DNA of 64,000 nt, from positions 1-64,000 of the forward strand of contig CAKZYJ010000470.1 in NCBI GenBank assembly GCA_937884755.1. Reading direction: 5' to 3'. The first letter of the stretch is position 1. Every line of letters starts with the position of its first letter. The position numbers and the translations under genes were made by a program. Below are positions 17,320-26,405 of the stretch, piece after piece. The notes below the pieces were generated by a model. That model was given only the letters and a program-made list of their open reading frames with translations. It was not told the origin of the DNA and ran no database searches. This stretch comes from an uncultured Flammeovirgaceae bacterium. Its GTDB lineage: Bacteria > Bacteroidota > Bacteroidia > Cytophagales > Cyclobacteriaceae.

Positions 17320-20300
17320 ATGAGAAAAAATAGTAGACCATTTAATCCAAAATCATTTCAACTTTTATGTATATCGGCACTTTCATTCCTGATAGTGCTC
17401 AGCGGTTGTAAGAGCGAGGAACCGGTAGACCTGCGAATTAAGCAATTACCGCCGGAGCAAGTAGCGGAATTAACTAAGTCTATTGAAGCTTCGGTAAGTC
17501 CAGAGTTGGCTGAAGGACTTACCCTAAGTCTGTGGGCGATAGATTCGCTGGTAAACGATCCTATTGCCATTGACATCGATAATCAGGGTAGGGTTTATTA
17601 TACCCGCACCGCACGAGGATTAAACTCAGAATTTGATATTCGGGCGCATCAAGATTGGGAGATTCAATCTATCCAATTACAGCACGTAGATGATCGTAAG
17701 GAGTTTCTGCGTAAAACCCTATCGCCGGAGAATAGCAGTCAAAACGAGTGGCTGGAAGATTTAAACGAAGATGGTTCTCACGACTGGATGGATCTTACCT
17801 TGGAAAAAGAAAAAATATACCGGGTAGAAGATGCTTCAGGCGATGGTCTGGCCGATCGTGCCCAATTGGTGATTGAAGACTTCAATCGCGAATTCGATGA
17901 TGTACTTGGTGCGGTGTTGGTAGAGGGTGATGATCTCTACGCCGGAGTTGCTCCCGATTTGTGGAGGATCATAGATGAAAACGGCGACGGCATTGCCGAT
18001 GAAAAAACCTCTATCTCGCACGGTTACGGGGTACACGTTGGCTTTGGTGGTCACGGAATGTCCGGCCTGGAAATGGGACCTGATGGCCGTATTTACTGGG
18101 GCATTGGCGACATTGGTTTCCACGGAACCGACTCTGACGGAAAAGAGTGGAAGTACCCCAACCGTGGAGTGCTGGTGCGGGCCAATCCCGACGGTAGTGA
18201 CTTTGAAGTGTTCGCCATGGGTCTTCGTAATACCCACGAATTCACCTTTGATAAGTACGGAAATATTATCGGGCAGGATAATGATGGCGATCATCGGGGT
18301 GAGAGCGAACGGTTGGTATATATCGTAAACGGTTCGGATACTGGTTGGCGCATTAACTGGCAGTTTGGTAAGTACAAAGATCCCAAGAATAACGAATACA
18401 AAGTATGGATGGATGAGGGGATGTACAAACCCCGGTTTGAAGGACAAGCCGCTTACATTACGCCCTGTATCATCAACTACGTGAATGGCCCTACCGGCTT
18501 TCTTTACAATCCCGGTACAGCTCTGGGACCAAAGTGGAAAGACTATTTCTTTGTGGCTAGTTTCGTAGGGAATCCGTCACGTTCCGGTATTCACGCTTTT
18601 AAGCTCAATCCTGAGGGCGCGAGTTTCAAATTAGGCGAAACCGAACAAATCATGGGTGGAGTGTTAGCTACGGGAATGGATTTTGGCCCGGATGGAGCCA
18701 TGTACATGGGTGACTGGATTGATGGCTGGATTCCTAAGAACGAAGGCCGAATCTGGAAACTGGATGCCCCTAGTGGCACTGACTGGCCGGAGCGTAAGCA
18801 GACCCAAACTTTATTAGCGGAAGATTTTACCGAGCGAGACGATAATGCTTTGGGCGAACTATTGAAGAACCTCGACATGCGGGTGCGGCAGAAAGCTCAA
18901 TTTGAATTGGCGAAGCGAGGTGAAGATGGTGCCGAGGTGTTTCGGCAGATGGTAGCTCAAACCGAGCACCAATTAGCTCGGGTGCATAGCATCTGGGGGC
19001 TAAGTCAGCTAGCCCGGCAGGAAGAAACCTACGCGGAAAGCCTGATGCCTCTGCTAAAGGATGCCGACCCGGAAATTCGGGCCCAAGCGGCTAAGTGGCT
19101 GGGCGATACTCGTTATGCATCAGCCGCCGAGGCCTTAGTACCAATGTTGAAGGATGGTTATTCCCGCGCCCGCTTCTTTGCCGCCGAAGCTCTAGGGCGT
19201 ATTGCCTACGAACCGGCTGTTCAACCTCTGATCGACCTGCTGGAAGCCAACAACGATGAAGATGCGTACCTGCGTCATGCCGCAAGTCTGGCTTTAGCCC
19301 GGATTGGTAAAACTGAGCCAGTCGTAGCACTGTCGAGTCACCCTTCTCGGGCGGTGCGAATTGGAGCCGTTGTCGCGCTTCGCCGTATGGAAGAACCAGG
19401 GATAGCTAAGTTCTTAGATGATGAAGATGAGTATATCGTGACGGAAGCCGCTCGGGCTATCAACGATGATTACTCCATTGAAGATGCTCTTCCAGCATTG
19501 GGTGATGTCTTAAAAGATAGCCGGTTTACCAACGAAGCCTTGGTGCGACGAGCTATTAATGCAAACCTACGGGTTGGTAGCGATGAAGCTTTACAAAACT
19601 TATTAGATTTTGCTTTAGGTCAAAGCAATCCAGAAGCGCTTAGAGCCGAAGCAGTGGCTGCCTTAGGAACCTGGGCTGAACCTTCAGTTTTGGATCGGGT
19701 AGACGGTCGTTATCGGGGTGAAATAAAGCGTGACCCCGCGAAAATTCAAGATGCTGCTTCTCAACCGCTTATCCGATTGACATCTCAATCTGCACCCGTC
19801 GTGCGATTAGAAGCTACGAAAGCCATTGGACGGTTAGGCTTTTCCAAAGGAGCACCTCAATTGCTGGCTGGACTGAAGACTGATGGGAATCCCGAAGTAC
19901 GGGCCGAAGCACTGAAGGCATTGGTTGCGCTGGATTATGATCAAATAGGTAATGCAGTGGAGATCGCACTAGCAGATAAAGAAAAGAGTGTGAGGGTAGT
20001 TGGTTTGGATTTAATGAAGCAAATGGATATTTCTCAGGATTTGATGGTATCATTACTGACGGAGGTAATCGATACGAAAACGGCCGAAGAAAAGCAGGCG
20101 GCAATGTTGACCCTCGGAACACTTCCCGTTGAGCAAACCAAAAATACCTTTGAAAATTTACTGACTAAATTAGAAGATGGTGGCCTTCCTCCTGAGGTCC
20201 ATCTAGAATTGACGGAAGCTATCGATAGTACTAAGGCCGAAGATCTGATTGCCCGATTGGAGAAAATCCAGGCTAACTCAACCGATGCTGAATCAGCGTT

Positions 20301-20766
20301 ATATTTGGATTGCCTATACGGCGGAGATCCCGAGCAGGGTGCAAGGCTAGTTTTCCGTCACTCCACTGCTCAGTGTATGAAGTGTCACGCCTACGATGAC
20401 TACGGAGGAAATGCTGGACCACGCTTGAACGGAATCGCTGATAAGCTCACGAGAGAACAAATTCTGGAAGCATTGATTAACCCAAGTGCACGTATTGCGC
20501 CGGGCTATGGAGTGGTTACGCTGGAGCTAGAAGATGGCAAAACCGTTAGTGGTATCTTGCAAGAAGAAAACGATACTGAGGTCGTACTGAAAGTAGGAAA
20601 TCAACCCGAAAGTGTGATTGAAAAGTCACAGATTGTGAAGCGTACTTCGGCTCCTTCCAGTATGCCCAATATGACGAACTATCTGACCAAAAAAGAGATA
20701 CGAAATATTGTGAGCTTTTTAAGTACCCTACACGGTGATGAAATGCAGGCTAGTGCCGCCGAATAG
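17320..20766 (+). CDS. Lipoprotein dehydrogenase: beta-propeller, HEAT repeats and c-type cytochrome
   Basis: About 1148 residues from ATG 17320 (preferred over a TTG at 17284). A signal sequence with lipobox SGC puts the lipid Cys at residue 30. Residues about 55-490 form a propeller-like domain of the membrane-bound dehydrogenase type known from Planctomycetes and Verrucomicrobia (GHGMSGLEMGPDGRIYWGIG, GLRNTHEFTFDKYGNI, GPDGAMYMGDWIDGW). Residues about 510-990 are HEAT-like repeats (MLKDADPEIRAQAAKWLGD and many similar units). The end (about 1010-1145) is a cytochrome-c-like domain with the haem site CMKCH at about 1019-1023. It probably oxidises a sugar or alcohol in the periplasm and passes electrons to its own haem. 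Substrate unknown. Confidence 0.88.
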   Translation: MRKNSRPFNPKSFQLLCISALSFLIVLSGCKSEEPVDLRIKQLPPEQVAELTKSIEASVSPELAEGLTLSLWAIDSLVNDPIAIDIDNQGRVYYTRTARGLNSEFDIRAHQDWEIQSIQLQHVDDRKEFLRKTLSPENSSQNEWLEDLNEDGSHDWMDLTLEKEKIYRVEDASGDGLADRAQLVIEDFNREFDDVLGAVLVEGDDLYAGVAPDLWRIIDENGDGIADEKTSISHGYGVHVGFGGHGMSGLEMGPDGRIYWGIGDIGFHGTDSDGKEWKYPNRGVLVRANPDGSDFEVFAMGLRNTHEFTFDKYGNIIGQDNDGDHRGESERLVYIVNGSDTGWRINWQFGKYKDPKNNEYKVWMDEGMYKPRFEGQAAYITPCIINYVNGPTGFLYNPGTALGPKWKDYFFVASFVGNPSRSGIHAFKLNPEGASFKLGETEQIMGGVLATGMDFGPDGAMYMGDWIDGWIPKNEGRIWKLDAPSGTDWPERKQTQTLLAEDFTERDDNALGELLKNLDMRVRQKAQFELAKRGEDGAEVFRQMVAQTEHQLARVHSIWGLSQLARQEETYAESLMPLLKDADPEIRAQAAKWLGDTRYASAAEALVPMLKDGYSRARFFAAEALGRIAYEPAVQPLIDLLEANNDEDAYLRHAASLALARIGKTEPVVALSSHPSRAVRIGAVVALRRMEEPGIAKFLDDEDEYIVTEAARAINDDYSIEDALPALGDVLKDSRFTNEALVRRAINANLRVGSDEALQNLLDFALGQSNPEALRAEAVAALGTWAEPSVLDRVDGRYRGEIKRDPAKIQDAASQPLIRLTSQSAPVVRLEATKAIGRLGFSKGAPQLLAGLKTDGNPEVRAEALKALVALDYDQIGNAVEIALADKEKSVRVVGLDLMKQMDISQDLMVSLLTEVIDTKTAEEKQAAMLTLGTLPVEQTKNTFENLLTKLEDGGLPPEVHLELTEAIDSTKAEDLIARLEKIQANSTDAESALYLDCLYGGDPEQGARLVFRHSTAQCMKCHAYDDYGGNAGPRLNGIADKLTREQILEALINPSARIAPGYGVVTLELEDGKTVSGILQEENDTEVVLKVGNQPESVIEKSQIVKRTSAPSSMPNMTNYLTKKEIRNIVSFLSTLHGDEMQASAAE

Positions 20767-20790
20767 ATTGAGAAATTGCTAATTAAAATA

Positions 20791-20831
20791 AGGCAACCGG
20801 AGGACGTTTTACTTGCTTTTTCCGGTTGCCT
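20791..20831 (+). terminator. Perfect 11-bp hairpin after the dehydrogenase gene
   Basis: AGGCAACCGGA (20791-20801) pairs with TCCGGTTGCCT (20821-20831) around a 19-base T-rich loop, 24 bases after the stop codon. There is no long T-run after the stem, so it may act as a terminator or as an mRNA 3' end stabiliser. Confidence 0.6.
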
Positions 20832-21001
20832 AAGTATTTATAACGTTCAAATTCATACTTCAGATATACGAATAGTTCCTGTTTTTGCCTAATTAGTTGG
20901 GAAAGAGACAAATCTTCGAAACTGTTGCCAAAGTGGACAATGTTTTTATGAACCCAGAGTTATAAAAGCGCATCATTCACTAACCACAAAAAAACAGGAG
21001 T

Positions 21002-21559
21002 ATGAACGCTTATATCCAATGGTCTACCCGACCATCCATTCTAACATTATTTAGTTTTGTCTGCTTATTTTTGGTTACCGCTTGTCAGGAAGATGAAGAA
21101 GTGGTAGAAGAGATTGAGCCTCGGGAAGTTGGATATCCTGGAGTAGAAGAAGAACTCTGGGTGTACTTTGAGCGCTTCGAGGAGGAAGCATTCAACCGAG
21201 GGCTCAATATAAACCTACGAACCGCAAATATTACCGCCCAAGTTCAAGAAATTGATGAAAATCGCGTATTAGGCCGGTGCAACTTTGCCTTTCACCGGTT
21301 CGGTGCTAATCGGGTAACCATTGATGAAGCCTTCTGGAACCGAAGTAGTGACCGCGGGCGAGAATTTGTGGTTTTTCACGAACTGGGACATTGCTACCTG
21401 AACCGGGGGCACCGAGAAGCTAGCGATAATCGCGGAACTTGCCTGAGTATTATGCGTAGTGGAACCGAGTTTTGCCGAGACAACTACTCACAGTTCACGC
21501 GAACTCGCTATCTGGATGAACTATTCGACACCCAATTTGCCAATGATATTTTTCAGTAG
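21002..21559 (+). CDS. Putative zinc metallopeptidase lipoprotein
   Basis: 185 residues. A signal sequence ends in VTAC (lipid Cys 28) and is followed by an acidic linker. The centre holds FHELGHCYLNRGH: HExxH at 126-130 plus a third His at 137. This is one residue further than the HExxHxxGxxH spacing of metzincins. A Met in SIMRSG follows about 16 residues later, resembling a Met-turn. It is probably a small periplasmic or surface zincin; the exact family is not recognised. It is monocistronic between two hairpins. Confidence 0.72.
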   Translation: MNAYIQWSTRPSILTLFSFVCLFLVTACQEDEEVVEEIEPREVGYPGVEEELWVYFERFEEEAFNRGLNINLRTANITAQVQEIDENRVLGRCNFAFHRFGANRVTIDEAFWNRSSDRGREFVVFHELGHCYLNRGHREASDNRGTCLSIMRSGTEFCRDNYSQFTRTRYLDELFDTQFANDIFQ

Positions 21560-21600
21560 GCTATTAACAACCCTGGTTTCCACTATTAACTATTGGATAA

Positions 21601-21628
21601 GGCTGCAAAGTTATGTTATTTTGCAGCC
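21601..21628. terminator. Hairpin between the metallopeptidase and the 70-aa membrane protein
   Basis: GGCTGCAAA (21601-21609) pairs with TTTGCAGCC (21620-21628), loop of 10. It lies 42 bases after the metallopeptidase stop and 20 bases before the next ATG. It could equally be a leader hairpin of the next gene. Confidence 0.5.
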
Positions 21629-21647
21629 TCACTAAACCTCTTGTAAT

Positions 21648-21860
21648 ATGAGAATGGCCGGTATTGTTATGGCAGTTGTTGGCTTTGTAGCAATAGTTCT
21701 TTCTGGACTCTCTTTAATGGAAGAAGCTAGTCTAGATCGTTTCCCTCCCATGTTTGGCAATAGCTGGATTGTGATTATGGCGTTATTTTGGTTCTTCGCT
21801 GGTGTCTCTCTAGTGATTGCCTACGGTAAGGAAGATAAATCATCAGGAGGCCGGGCATAA
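21648..21860 (+). CDS. Small two-helix membrane protein
   Basis: 70 residues with two hydrophobic helices (about 4-22, AGIVMAVVGFVAIVLSGLSL, and 40-59, SWIVIMALFWFFAGVSLVIA) and a short charged tail. No family or function recognised. It converges with the ketolase gene: its stop codon abuts the ketolase stop with no gap. Confidence 0.6.
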   Translation: MRMAGIVMAVVGFVAIVLSGLSLMEEASLDRFPPMFGNSWIVIMALFWFFAGVSLVIAYGKEDKSSGGRA

Positions 21861-22562
21861 TCAACTTTTTGCCTCTAATTCTAAAGCCTCTTTTTCTTTG
21901 TACAGCTTCCACCAGGGTACGCCGGGAGCGTTATGATGCTCGTAGTGGTAGCCAAAGAAGTAACAGCTTATGAAGGCCCAGGCATGATTCTTTCGCTGGC
22001 TGCGCGATTGGTGCTTATTGTTATGCTCACCGCGATGGGGCAGATAGGTGCCGAAATAAAACAATTGCAAGGTAGAGAGTAGCGAAGGAATAATGTAAAA
22101 CAGAATTACATTAGGCTTGGGGAAAAATCGGATTAATATTTCATAGGTGATTGCCATCAATAAAATTTGCCAAATACTAACGTATTCCCGGGCAAATTTG
22201 ATATACCAGGGAATAAAGCTACCACTGTGATAATCAGGATCTTTGTCGGTAGCTACGAAGCGGTGGTGCTGATGATGCTTGGGAAATAGCTTACGGTAAG
22301 AATTATAAGCAAACAGCGTGGCGGCAATTGTACCTAATGTGTTGTTCCAGATCTTGTTTTTTGCCACGCTACCGTGCATGGCATCGTGGGCGGTAATAAA
22401 CAAGCCAGTGTATAAATGAGCTTGCAGCAGCATCAAGGCATAGGTAAGTGGACTAGAAAAGTCTACTGTGAAATTCGTCAGTAGCCAACCTAGCGACAAA
22501 AACCACAGGGAGATGATGGTGAGGGCAATCCAGATTCCCTTTTCCTGATACCAAGGTTTCAT
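21861..22562 (-). CDS. crtW: Beta-carotene 4-ketolase (CrtW type)
   Basis: About 233 residues from ATG 22562 (a TTG start 9 bases upstream is not needed). It belongs to the membrane fatty-acid-hydroxylase/desaturase superfamily and adds the 4-keto group to a beta-ionone ring. CrtW signatures are visible: LFITAHDAMHGSV, a HHQHH cluster followed by TDKDPDYHSG, FGTYLPHRGEH, and FGYHYEHHNAPGVPWWKL. The His boxes would bind two iron atoms. It is the last gene of the sigma-crtI-crtB-ispH-crtW operon, 24 bases after ispH. Confidence 0.9.
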   Translation of the reverse strand: MKPWYQEKGIWIALTIISLWFLSLGWLLTNFTVDFSSPLTYALMLLQAHLYTGLFITAHDAMHGSVAKNKIWNNTLGTIAATLFAYNSYRKLFPKHHQHHRFVATDKDPDYHSGSFIPWYIKFAREYVSIWQILLMAITYEILIRFFPKPNVILFYIIPSLLSTLQLFYFGTYLPHRGEHNNKHQSRSQRKNHAWAFISCYFFGYHYEHHNAPGVPWWKLYKEKEALELEAKS

Positions 22563-22586
22563 GTTAAGCAAAGAGTATATACTGCC

Positions 22587-23432
22587 CTAAAGTTCCAGTA
22601 AAGCATCTCGCACTTCCTCCATCAGCCACATTGGAGTAGAGGTGGCACCACAGATGCCTACTGTATCTTGGGAGGAAAACCAGGTAGTATCAATCTCTTC
22701 TTTTTGGGAGATAAAATAAGTGTTGGGATTCTGGTTTTTACAGACCTGATACAGCACTTTACCGTTAGATGATTTAGTGCCTGATACAAACATGATCTTA
22801 TCAAATTGTCCGGCAAAGTCTCGTAACTCTTTGTCTCGATTAGACACCTGACGGCAGATCGTATCATTGGCATTCACGGCGATGCCTGACTGTTCCAGAA
22901 TATCCTTTATCTCGTAAAACTTATCAGTACTCTTGGTCGTCTGGCTGTAGAGCGTCATGTTTCGTGGAACTTCATCTAGGTTGAGTTCGTCAATGCTCTG
23001 AAACACTACGGCCTCTTGATTGGTCTGCCCCAGTAGGCCTTCTACCTCGGCATGACCGTGCTTACCGTAGATGTATATTTTCTCGTCTTTATCGTACGAG
23101 TTCTTGATACGGTTCTGTAACTTAAGCACTACCGGGCAAGAAGCGTCAATCAATTGAAGGTCGTTTTCGGCTGCCATGCGATAGGTACTGGGAGGCTCGC
23201 CGTGAGCACGTATCAGCACTTTCTCGTTTCTCAATTGACTTAGTAACTCGTGGTCAATAATGCGCAAGCCTTTTCTTTCCAGGCGGCGTACCTCCTCATC
23301 GTTATGAACGATATCCCCTAGACAGTAAAGGTAACCGTCTTCGTTCAAAATATCTTCGGCCATTTCTATGGCATAAACCACCCCGAAGCAGAAACCCGAG
23401 TTTTGGTCGATAGCGACATTTAGTTGAAGCAT
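22587..23432 (-). CDS. ispH: 4-hydroxy-3-methylbut-2-enyl diphosphate reductase (IspH)
   Basis: 281 residues from ATG 23432. A longer reading starting at 23498 would overlap crtB and is rejected. It is the last enzyme of the MEP pathway, making IPP and DMAPP. The three cluster-ligand cysteines are present at 15 (SGFCFG), 99 (DASCPV) and 193 (TICRQ). The substrate-binding histidines are present in RAHGEPP and YGKHGHAEVEG, and the C-terminal GATSTPMWLMEEV is typical. It sits 28 bases after crtB inside the carotenoid operon, which ties precursor supply to pigment synthesis. Confidence 0.95.
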   Translation of the reverse strand: MLQLNVAIDQNSGFCFGVVYAIEMAEDILNEDGYLYCLGDIVHNDEEVRRLERKGLRIIDHELLSQLRNEKVLIRAHGEPPSTYRMAAENDLQLIDASCPVVLKLQNRIKNSYDKDEKIYIYGKHGHAEVEGLLGQTNQEAVVFQSIDELNLDEVPRNMTLYSQTTKSTDKFYEIKDILEQSGIAVNANDTICRQVSNRDKELRDFAGQFDKIMFVSGTKSSNGKVLYQVCKNQNPNTYFISQKEEIDTTWFSSQDTVGICGATSTPMWLMEEVRDALLEL

Positions 23433-23460
23433 GGTGGTTGAATTTGTAGTTAAAAAATTT

Positions 23461-24294
23461 CTAGAGATAATTAAAGCGATGCCGGAAATAGGTGCCAACT
23501 AGCAGGGCAATCTTCCGGTTATCAGGTATTCGTATGCGCTCCTGAGCAATTCTGGCTGCCGAACACTGTTTTATCTTTTTAAATAGATTTAGGTAGTACA
23601 CGTATGCCAGATAAACTCCGAGCTTGGCTCCGGTAGGCAAGCGGATAATTCCCTGGTAGGCATCATCAAAATCAGCTTGGATATCATCTTCAATTTTTTG
23701 TTTGGCATCTTGGGTAAAATCTGAGAAGTCTACGTTAGGGAAGTAGATTCGCCCTCGTTCGTAATAATCACTCTTAATGTCGCGCAGAAAATTAACCTTC
23801 TGAAAGGCGGCACCCAGTTTCTTAGCCGGTTCTTCCAATGATTGGTACAATTTATCATCACCCTCGCAGAATACCCGTAAACACATTAGACCAACCACTT
23901 CAGCCGAGCCGTAAATATACTCATGGTACAAAGGATCGTCGTAGGTTTGTTGGTCTAGGTCCATCCGCATGCTTTTCAAGAAAGCAGAAATTAGCTCCCG
24001 CTGAATGTGATACTCATTTACCACACTTTGGAAGGAGTGCAGAACTGGATTAAGACTGATTTTCTCTTCAATAGCTTGATAGGTATCTTGCTCAAAGCGA
24101 TCTAGCAGCGTGGTCTTGTCATGATCGTGAAAGGTATCAACAATTTCATCAGCATAGCGAACGAACCCGTAGATAGCATAGATGGGGTAATGAAATCTAG
24201 TGTGTAGAGTTTTAATGCCTAGCGTAAAAGAAGTGCTGTAGTGCTGGGTAATAAGTTTGCTACACTTAAAGGTAGTTGTATCAAAAAGATCCAT
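23461..24294 (-). CDS. crtB: Phytoene synthase
   Basis: 277 residues, usual bacterial length. It condenses two geranylgeranyl diphosphates to phytoene. The two Asp-rich sites are YADEIVD (about residues 47-53) and the FLRDIKSDYYERGRIYFP block (around 145-160). Other family features are YAIYGFVRYADE and the SAEVVGLMCL segment. It follows crtI by 33 bases. Confidence 0.95.
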   Translation of the reverse strand: MDLFDTTTFKCSKLITQHYSTSFTLGIKTLHTRFHYPIYAIYGFVRYADEIVDTFHDHDKTTLLDRFEQDTYQAIEEKISLNPVLHSFQSVVNEYHIQRELISAFLKSMRMDLDQQTYDDPLYHEYIYGSAEVVGLMCLRVFCEGDDKLYQSLEEPAKKLGAAFQKVNFLRDIKSDYYERGRIYFPNVDFSDFTQDAKQKIEDDIQADFDDAYQGIIRLPTGAKLGVYLAYVYYLNLFKKIKQCSAARIAQERIRIPDNRKIALLVGTYFRHRFNYL

Positions 24295-24327
24295 AAACGA
24301 GTGAGCGATGATTTTAAATTTTTTAGC

Positions 24328-25800
24328 CTAGCTATATTCCTTTTCAATTTCAGCCGCTACGACCTTTCCTGAAATCAATGAAGGAGGTACTCCAGGTCCA
24401 GGAACGGTCAACTGTCCCGTGTAATATAAGTTTTTTACCTTGCTATTTTTTAGGCTAGGTTTTAAAATGGCGGTTTGCATTAGGGTATTGGCTAAACCGT
24501 AGGCATTTCCCTTAAACGCATTGTAGTCTTGTATGAAGTCTCGATGCGCGTAACTTCGTTTATAAACAACAGAGTCTCTGATAGTTTGACCAGTAAGTGA
24601 TTCTAACCGGTTCATAATCAGCTCGTAGTAATGCTCTCTAATATCCTCGGTATCTTCCAGATCAGGAGCAACTGGTACTAGAATGAACACATTTTCGTAC
24701 CCTTCCGGAGCTACGGACGGGTCAGTTTTAGAGGTAACCGAAACATAAAAAAGAGGGTTCCCGGGCCACTGAGGGTTTTCGTATATTGCCTCCGCGTGTG
24801 GTGTAAAGTCCTCGTCAAAAAACAAATTATGGTGGTTCAGATTGTCTAACCGCTTGTTTACTCCTAAATAGAACAACAGAGAAGAAGGAGCCATAGCCCG
24901 TCGGTCCCAATAGGTATCACTGTAGTTACGGAAGGAAGGAGGCAGTAATTGAGTTTCTACGTGATGATAATCGGCACTGCCCACTACCACATCGGCAGCG
25001 TATTCAGACTGGTCGGTTATCACTTCTTTAATCTGGTTGCTAGCAAAGCCAAATGAATTTACATTGTGTCCAAACTCGAATTTGACTCCTTTCTCTTGGG
25101 CTAGCTGATACATGCCCTCTACAATTTTGTGCATACCGCCCATTGGGTACCAGGTTCCCAATTGAATATCAGCATAATTCATCAGGCTATATAGAGCGGG
25201 TGTATTTTGGGGAAGTGCTCCCAAAAGGAGAATGGGGAATTCCATGATCCGAATGATTTGATCATTCGTGAAAAAAGAGCGAATGTGCTTATGAAAAGAT
25301 TTGAACACGTCCATTCGGAGAATGTCGTAGAGGAGGCGAACACTGACAAACTCAGTAAGCGAACGACTAGGCTTATAAACTAGTTGGTTCATACCTACCT
25401 CATACTTGTAAGCAGCCTGCTCCAAAAATCTGTCCAACATCTGACTGCTTCCGGTCTCCAGACCTTCAAAAAGTTGCTTGAGTTGACCTAGAGAAGCAGG
25501 TAGATCTACAAATTGATCTTCGCCAAAAATAACACTGTAGGAAGGGTCTAAACGGATTAGATTGTAGTAATCAGAGGTTTTTTTGCCAAAGGAGGCAAAG
25601 TAACGATCAAAAACGTCAGGCATCCAGTACCAGCTGGGACCCATATCAAAAGTAAAACCTTGTTCTTGGAATGTCCGGGCTCTACCACCCGGAATATCGT
25701 GTTTTTCTAGAACTTTTACGTCAAATCCAGCATCGGCTAAAAAAGTAGCGGCAGAAAGCCCCGAGAAGCCAGCGCCAATGACAACAACTTGCTTGGGCAT
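24328..25800 (-). CDS. crtI: Phytoene desaturase (CrtI)
   Basis: 490 residues. The N-terminal dinucleotide site VVVIGAGFSGLSAATFLADAG, followed by EKHDIPGGRARTF and FDMGPSWYWMPDVF, is diagnostic of CrtI-type FAD desaturases. The C-terminal signature NLYYTGQLTVPGPGVPPSLISG is also complete. It converts phytoene to lycopene. Its ATG overlaps the sigma-factor stop by one base (TAATG at 25799-25802 read on minus), so translation is coupled. Confidence 0.96.
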   Translation of the reverse strand: MPKQVVVIGAGFSGLSAATFLADAGFDVKVLEKHDIPGGRARTFQEQGFTFDMGPSWYWMPDVFDRYFASFGKKTSDYYNLIRLDPSYSVIFGEDQFVDLPASLGQLKQLFEGLETGSSQMLDRFLEQAAYKYEVGMNQLVYKPSRSLTEFVSVRLLYDILRMDVFKSFHKHIRSFFTNDQIIRIMEFPILLLGALPQNTPALYSLMNYADIQLGTWYPMGGMHKIVEGMYQLAQEKGVKFEFGHNVNSFGFASNQIKEVITDQSEYAADVVVGSADYHHVETQLLPPSFRNYSDTYWDRRAMAPSSLLFYLGVNKRLDNLNHHNLFFDEDFTPHAEAIYENPQWPGNPLFYVSVTSKTDPSVAPEGYENVFILVPVAPDLEDTEDIREHYYELIMNRLESLTGQTIRDSVVYKRSYAHRDFIQDYNAFKGNAYGLANTLMQTAILKPSLKNSKVKNLYYTGQLTVPGPGVPPSLISGKVVAAEIEKEYS

Positions 25801-26312
25801 TAATCTTTCACTGAATAATTCTTAAGTACTGATTTTAATTCTTTGCGAGCAATGTGGATGCGATTCTTCACAGTACCAATGGGAATGTTAAGCCGGTCAG
25901 CAATTTCGTGGTACTTAAATCCTCGGTAATGCATCATGAAGGGCGTCTTGTAGGCATCATCCAATTTGGCAATAGCTTTAGTAATATCTTTCATTGTAAA
26001 GCTAGAGTACGCCAAGTTTTCGGTAATATTGCTAGTGCTGTTAATGTAATGAAGATTATCGGTGGTGTCGATAAACGTGTTTCGGCGCACCATACGCTGG
26101 TAGTTGGTGATGAATGTATTCTTCATGATAGTGTATAACCAAGCTTTCAGGTTGGTACCATCGGTAAATTTATCCCGATTTGTGAAAGCCTTGAGTATGG
26201 TTTCCTGAAGCAAATCGTTTGCCTCTTCCATATCCTTGGTCAACTTAAGGGCAAAAGGCTTGAGTGATTTAGACATCTTGTCTAGTGAATAACTGAATTC
26301 TAGTGCTGTCAT
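25800..26312 (-). CDS. ECF sigma factor of the carotenoid operon
   Basis: 170 residues from ATG 26312. An upstream TTG-type extension of 31 residues runs through poly-A/T DNA and is rejected. Region 2 (about 15-60: SLKPFALKLTKDMEEANDLL, QETILKAFTNRDKF) and region 4 (about 115-165: AYKTPFMMHYRGFKYHEIADRL, IPIGTVKNRIHIARKEL) are clear. It heads crtI-crtB-ispH-crtW and is coupled to crtI by TAATG. Light-induced carotenogenesis in other bacteria uses ECF factors (CarQ in Myxococcus), but no anti-sigma gene is visible here. Confidence 0.93.
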   Translation of the reverse strand: MTALEFSYSLDKMSKSLKPFALKLTKDMEEANDLLQETILKAFTNRDKFTDGTNLKAWLYTIMKNTFITNYQRMVRRNTFIDTTDNLHYINSTSNITENLAYSSFTMKDITKAIAKLDDAYKTPFMMHYRGFKYHEIADRLNIPIGTVKNRIHIARKELKSVLKNYSVKD

Positions 26313-26352
26313 AAGGGTAACCTTTTGGTTTGTTAAAAAAATTGGATAAATA

Positions 26353-26405
26353 GTTAAACAAGTATATGAAAAAATGTTTAGAATTTTAAAAAAAAAGTTA
26401 AACAA
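26353..26405. promoter_or_regulatory. Candidate operator: three GTTAAACA-type half-sites at 22-bp steps
   Basis: GTTAAACAA (26353-26361), TGTTTA in the opposite orientation (26375-26380) and GTTAAACAA (26397-26405) have centres exactly 22 bases apart. A further TGTTTAA lies at 26448-26454. They sit 40-142 bases upstream of the sigma ATG in the 420-base non-coding gap between sigma and merR, where the operon promoter must be. MerR-type CarH/CarA proteins bind arrays of half-sites, so these are plausible targets of the neighbouring regulator. The rest of the gap (26455-26732) is very AT-rich with no gene I trust. Confidence 0.45.

Noticed and set aside
17836-18447. 203-codon minus-strand frame inside the dehydrogenase gene
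   Set aside because: Antisense shadow of the propeller domain; no family and no own promoter.
23433-23498. N-terminal extension of IspH
   Set aside because: Would overlap crtB and adds residues not found in IspH; the ATG at 23432 gives the usual length and N-terminal Cys position.
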